Assembly (NCBI GenBank): GCA_031278025.1
Contig: JAITLF010000267.1
Coordinates: 1-20,243 of the forward strand
Source: Treponema sp.
GTDB taxonomy: Bacteria; Spirochaetota; Spirochaetia; Treponematales; Breznakiellaceae
DNA length: 20,243 nt
Direction: 5' to 3'
Shown: in pieces, positions 18,340 to 20,243 of the stretch
Layout: each line of letters starts with the position of its first letter
Position numbering within the stretch: the stretch's first letter is position 1
Program-made: the position numbers and the translations under genes
The notes under the pieces: model-generated
Databases searched by the model: none
Seen by the model: only the letters and a program-made list of their open reading frames with translations
Told to the model about the DNA's origin: nothing

Positions 18340-19302
18340 TTACCATTCCTCGTAACGCCCGGTCTGGGAAAGGTCGTAACCGCCCATCATCTCCAGATTC
18401 TGGCGGAATTCCGGGGAAGAACCAAAGGACAGGACGCTCCGTACCGCGGGGGTGTCTTTATCCTCCCGGCGGAACACTAAATCGTACCACTCAAGCTGGA
18501 GGGGGATAAACTCTATGCCGGCGATGTTTTCCGCCCACCGTTCACAGCCGCAGCCGACGTCCGCGCCGCCCCGTGCGACCTCCCCCGCGCAGGCCAGGTG
18601 GGAGACCATTTCCCGGCCATACCCCTGTATGTCCTGCCCCCGGATACCCAGGCCGGCCAGCTTTTGATCCAGGAGTATCCGGACGCCGCAGCCTTTTTCC
18701 CGGTTGATCATGACAATGTCCTTTCGGGCAACGTCTTTCCAGTCCCTGATGGAAAGGGGATTTCCCTTCTTCACATAAAAACCCTGCCTGCGCCCGGCCA
18801 GCCGCAGGACCCCCACCGGCAGGCCGGGCAAAAGGCGGCGGATAAAGGGGTAGTTATAGGTATCGGTCTCGCCGTCCCACAGGTGAGACGCCGCCAGGGT
18901 TACCCTGCCGTGATACAGGGCGTAAAGGCCGTTGTAACAGCCCATATACGACCGAAGCACCGCATAGTCCCCGGCCTGGGCGATTTTGGTAAGGAACAGA
19001 TCGAGGCATACGTCCTGGCCGCTGATGATGACCGTCCCCGCCGGGGCGGCAGCCGGAAGGACCGTTTCCCCCAGGGCATCCGCGTCATGCCGGGCGGGAA
19101 TCCCCGCGGCGCGGGAGGAAGGCCGGACCCAGTCCGCTTTGGAGGTCCGCAAATACGAATCAATATCCGCCTGAGCGACGCGGACCTGCTTTCCCACCTT
19201 GGACGAGGGAAGCTCCCCCCGTTTGATAAGCTCATAGACGGTGTATTTCGTAATCCGCAGCTGCCGGGCCACATCCTCGGCGGTAAGGAGCGTTGATTCC
19301 AT
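18340..19302 (-). CDS. One-component regulator: excisionase-type HTH fused to PBP-like sensor domain
   Basis: 320-residue cytoplasmic protein with no signal peptide. Residues 3-55 (LTAEDVARQLRITKYTVY, then GELPSSKVGKQVRV) form a MerR/excisionase-like helix-turn-helix. A linker of about 30 residues leads to a periplasmic-binding-protein-like domain (about 88-310) with NREKGCGVRILLD (200-212), GGADVGCGCE (245-254) and FIPLQLEWYDLV (265-276). In this family the sensor resembles molybdate/tungstate-type binding proteins and is presumed to sense a small ligand, with the HTH controlling nearby genes. Cysteines occur at 99, 122, 205, 238, 251 and 253; Cys205 and the 251/253 pair lie in glycine loops where relatives usually carry Ser, Ala or Leu. 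The ATG overlaps an upstream TAA (TAATG), and the ribosome site GGGGGA is weak. A promoter and repeat array lie upstream. No transporter gene is adjacent. Confidence 0.82.
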   Translation of the reverse strand: MESTLLTAEDVARQLRITKYTVYELIKRGELPSSKVGKQVRVAQADIDSYLRTSKADWVRPSSRAAGIPARHDADALGETVLPAAAPAGTVIISGQDVCLDLFLTKIAQAGDYAVLRSYMGCYNGLYALYHGRVTLAASHLWDGETDTYNYPFIRRLLPGLPVGVLRLAGRRQGFYVKKGNPLSIRDWKDVARKDIVMINREKGCGVRILLDQKLAGLGIRGQDIQGYGREMVSHLACAGEVARGGADVGCGCERWAENIAGIEFIPLQLEWYDLVFRREDKDTPAVRSVLSFGSSPEFRQNLEMMGGYDLSQTGRYEEW

Positions 19303-19352
19303 TAGGCTGGTTCCCCCAGGAGTTCCTCAACACGATTTGTATTGTTTTCTGC

Positions 19353-19382
19353 CGCCTGCGCGCTCAAGCGCGCAGGCGTTTT
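19353..19382 (+). terminator. Perfect 11-bp GC hairpin with T4 on the plus strand
   Basis: CGCCTGCGCGC and GCGCGCAGGCG form a perfect 11-bp stem around a TCAA loop, followed by TTTT on the plus strand. In that direction it has terminator form, yet no plus-strand gene ends nearby; only read-through antisense to the regulator gene would meet it. On the minus strand it lies in the regulator's leader, about 50 bp before the start codon, with no T run after it, so there it would act as an RNA structure rather than a terminator. Confidence 0.5.
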
Positions 19383-19522
19383 CCGGTCCGGTTCGGGACA
19401 CGCCGCCTTTTCCGCTGCCGGGCGGCCCGCCTCCCCTCCCTCAATGACGGAGGGCGTGAATAGCATCATGCGCGGCAGGATAGGGTCGACATTTACGGCG
19501 CCCGGTATGCTAAAGGCAATAA

Positions 19523-19551
19523 AGTATCCTTTCACCGGAAATTTTTGTCAA
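19523..19551 (-). promoter_or_regulatory. Sigma-70-type promoter pointing at the HTH/PBP-like regulator gene
   Basis: A perfect -35 box TTGACA (19546-19551) is followed after exactly 17 bp by GATACT (19523-19528), four of six matches to the -10 consensus. The predicted transcript start is near 19516, giving a leader of about 215 nt before the regulator ATG. The upstream edge of the -35 box is 28 bp from the nearest unit of the palindromic array, within reach for an activator or repressor bound there. Confidence 0.65.
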
Positions 19552-19578
19552 CTCGTTTACGCAATCACCACCCAACAC

Positions 19579-19706
19579 GGTATTCCTGATCAGAAACACC
19601 GTGTTCCTGATCAAGAATACCGTGTTCCTGATCAGGAATACCGTGTTCCTGATCAGGAATACGGCATTTCTGATCAGGAATACCGTATTTCTGATCAGGA
19701 ATACTG
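19579..19706. repeat. Six tandem 21-bp palindromic units centred on TGATCA
   Basis: Six contiguous units with GATC cores at 19588, 19609, 19630, 19651, 19672 and 19693, an exact 21-bp period. The idealised unit is a 20-bp palindrome, GTATTCCTGATCAGGAATAC. The fourth and fifth half-sites vary: central units are closest to consensus, and outer ones carry substitutions such as AGAAACACC in the first unit and TTTCT in the last two. A decayed seventh copy follows (TTCCTGGAAT at about 19710-19719), lacking the five-base GATCA core. There are no spacers between units, so it is not a CRISPR array. Each unit contains a Dam/BclI-type site. Because the period is divisible by three, both strands stay open and read as heptad repeats (minus strand NTVFLIR). 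Confidence 0.92.
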
Positions 19707-19734
19707 GGTTTCCTGGAATTATGCCAACCAAGGG

Positions 19735-19812
19735 CGGCGGCCCTGGCGGGCCTCTCCCGGCTCCACGCGGGGCTCTGCCCCGCCGCCCCGCCGGAGGCGG
19801 CGCCCCCGGGGG
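19735..19812. repeat. Cluster of GC-rich hairpins after the right-hand gene
   Basis: A run of perfect short inverted repeats lies just downstream of the stop at 19819 (minus strand). They are GGCCC-TGGC-GGGCC (about 19739-19752), GCGGGGC-TCT-GCCCCGC (19767-19783), CCGCC-GGA-GGCGG (19788-19800) and a CCCCC/GGGGG fold at 19803-19814. No T run follows on either strand. The form resembles REP/BIME-type intergenic palindromes; whether copies exist elsewhere cannot be seen here. It could act as a 3' stabiliser or a rho-type barrier for the gene ending at 19819. Confidence 0.5.
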
Positions 19813-19818
19813 GGTGCG

Positions 19819-20243
19819 TCAGAGTTTTGTCATCCCGTTGATGTCCAGCGGCGCCGCGGCCGCGCCGGACGCCGACTTTGTTACGAAGTAACGGAAAGTT
19901 CCTCCGTCGTATACCTGAACCACAAACCAGAGGGAAGCCGGCGAGTCGGAAGGCACTTTGAGGGACCACGTGTTGTCGCCGTCTATCACTACGTCGGCGA
20001 GCATGTACTTCCGTCCTTCTTGCAAAATTCCCGATTCGGGAACCGCGCTCATGGCCAGAACATACGCCGCCTCTGTTCCCGCAGGCAGATTGGCAACGGT
20101 TCCGCTTACGGTTCTGGTCGTAAAGGCAACATTGCCCAATGCGATATTGGTTATATTGCCGCCGTTGTAGGTACGGGTTGTTAGCAGCTTGATTGTGGAG
20201 GAGTCGTCGAGATTAGCGTGAAGCATGATGGAGATTTCATCCC
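19819..20243 (-). CDS. Unrecognised protein, C-terminal fragment, beta-rich
   Basis: The reading frame is open from the right edge (residues DEISIMLHANLDDSS and on) to a TGA at 19819-19821, so the ATG at 20226 is probably internal and the true start is outside the window. The visible 140 or so residues are rich in Thr, Ser, Ala and Gly, with alternating hydrophobic residues (NITNIALGNVAFTTRTVSG, ADVVIDGDNTWSLKVP, SLWFVVQVYDGGTFRYFV). This suggests beta-sandwich segments, as in secreted or surface proteins of spirochetes. No catalytic motif or cysteine is visible. I do not recognise the family and assign no function. Confidence 0.6.
   Translation of the reverse strand, partial: DEISIMLHANLDDSSTIKLLTTRTYNGGNITNIALGNVAFTTRTVSGTVANLPAGTEAAYVLAMSAVPESGILQEGRKYMLADVVIDGDNTWSLKVPSDSPASLWFVVQVYDGGTFRYFVTKSASGAAAAPLDINGMTKL

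Larger units (their letters stand above)
19303..19578 (-). other. Leader and promoter region of the HTH/PBP-like regulator
   Basis: 276 bp without a gene I trust. On the minus strand it contains the promoter at 19523-19551, an 11-bp hairpin at 19353-19378 and then the weak ribosome site of the regulator. A minus-strand frame of 77 codons spans most of it and ends in TAATG on the regulator start. Its GTG start at 19535 falls inside the promoter spacer and its composition simply follows the GC-rich hairpin, so at most a shorter frame from the ATG at 19469 could be a leader peptide. Confidence 0.55.

Noticed and set aside
19302..19535. 77-codon minus-strand gene upstream of the regulator
   Set aside because: Its GTG lies inside the predicted promoter, it has no ribosome site, and much of it is the GC hairpin. 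Kept only as a possible shorter leader peptide.
19579..19706. CRISPR array
   Set aside because: The 21-bp units are contiguous with no unique spacers, and no cas-like gene is present.
19510..19731. 73-residue minus-strand repeat protein (NTVFLIR heptads)
   Set aside because: It is explained by a 21-bp palindromic DNA repeat with an in-frame period; no ribosome site, and it overlaps the promoter.
19342..20184. 280-residue plus-strand open frame
   Set aside because: It runs through the repeat array and GC hairpins and is antisense to the partial gene at the right edge, with no family resemblance.

Overview
The window looks like a chromosome segment from a treponeme-like spirochete, most probably a moderately GC-rich free-living or gut Treponema. 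Two things support this. The order tRNA-Thr, rpmG, tRNA-Trp, secE, nusG, rplK, rplA, rplJ, rplL, rpoB, rpoC matches the Treponema arrangement as I recall it. RpoB also carries Asn at the position equivalent to E. coli Ser531, the residue linked to natural rifampicin resistance in spirochetes. Species cannot be fixed from the sequence alone.

Layout. (1) 1-2373, plus strand: the C-terminal end of an SLBB-domain protein of the polysaccharide-export type, then a tandem pair of oligopeptide/dipeptide ABC transporter ATPases (OppD/DppD-like and OppF/DppF-like) with no permease or binding-protein gene in view. (2) 2405-14254, minus strand: an unbroken transcription/translation block that begins with tRNA-Thr, runs through the L11-L1-L10-L7/L12 ribosomal proteins and ends with rpoB and rpoC at a clear intrinsic terminator. 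secE and rpmG are short genes found by direct translation. Leaders and spacers before rplK, rplL and rpoB carry hairpins. (3) 14426-18304, plus strand: an MFS transporter followed after 12 bp by a full-length family B DNA polymerase (DNA polymerase II) with intact exonuclease and polymerase motifs and a C-terminal clamp-binding-like peptide. (4) 18340-19302, minus strand: a one-component regulator fusing an excisionase-type helix-turn-helix to a periplasmic-binding-protein-like sensor domain. (5) 19303-19818: a non-coding, structurally rich stretch. (6) 19819-20243, minus strand: the C-terminal end of an unrecognised protein.

The housekeeping block is ordinary in content. The most unusual part is region 5. 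Six contiguous 21-bp palindromic units, each centred on TGATCA and spaced exactly 21 bp (about two helical turns), lie 28 bp upstream of a perfect -35 box. That box belongs to a TTGACA-17-GATACT promoter pointing at the HTH/PBP-like regulator. Between this promoter and the regulator is a leader of roughly 215 nt containing a perfect 11-bp hairpin. On the other side of the array is a cluster of GC-rich hairpins. Together this resembles a helically phased operator or iteron array attached to an unusual sensor-regulator, although a dispersed genomic repeat family is a serious alternative.

The regulator's sensor domain carries cysteines at glycine-rich loop positions where relatives usually have Ser/Ala/Leu, so its ligand may differ from the oxyanions assumed for the family.
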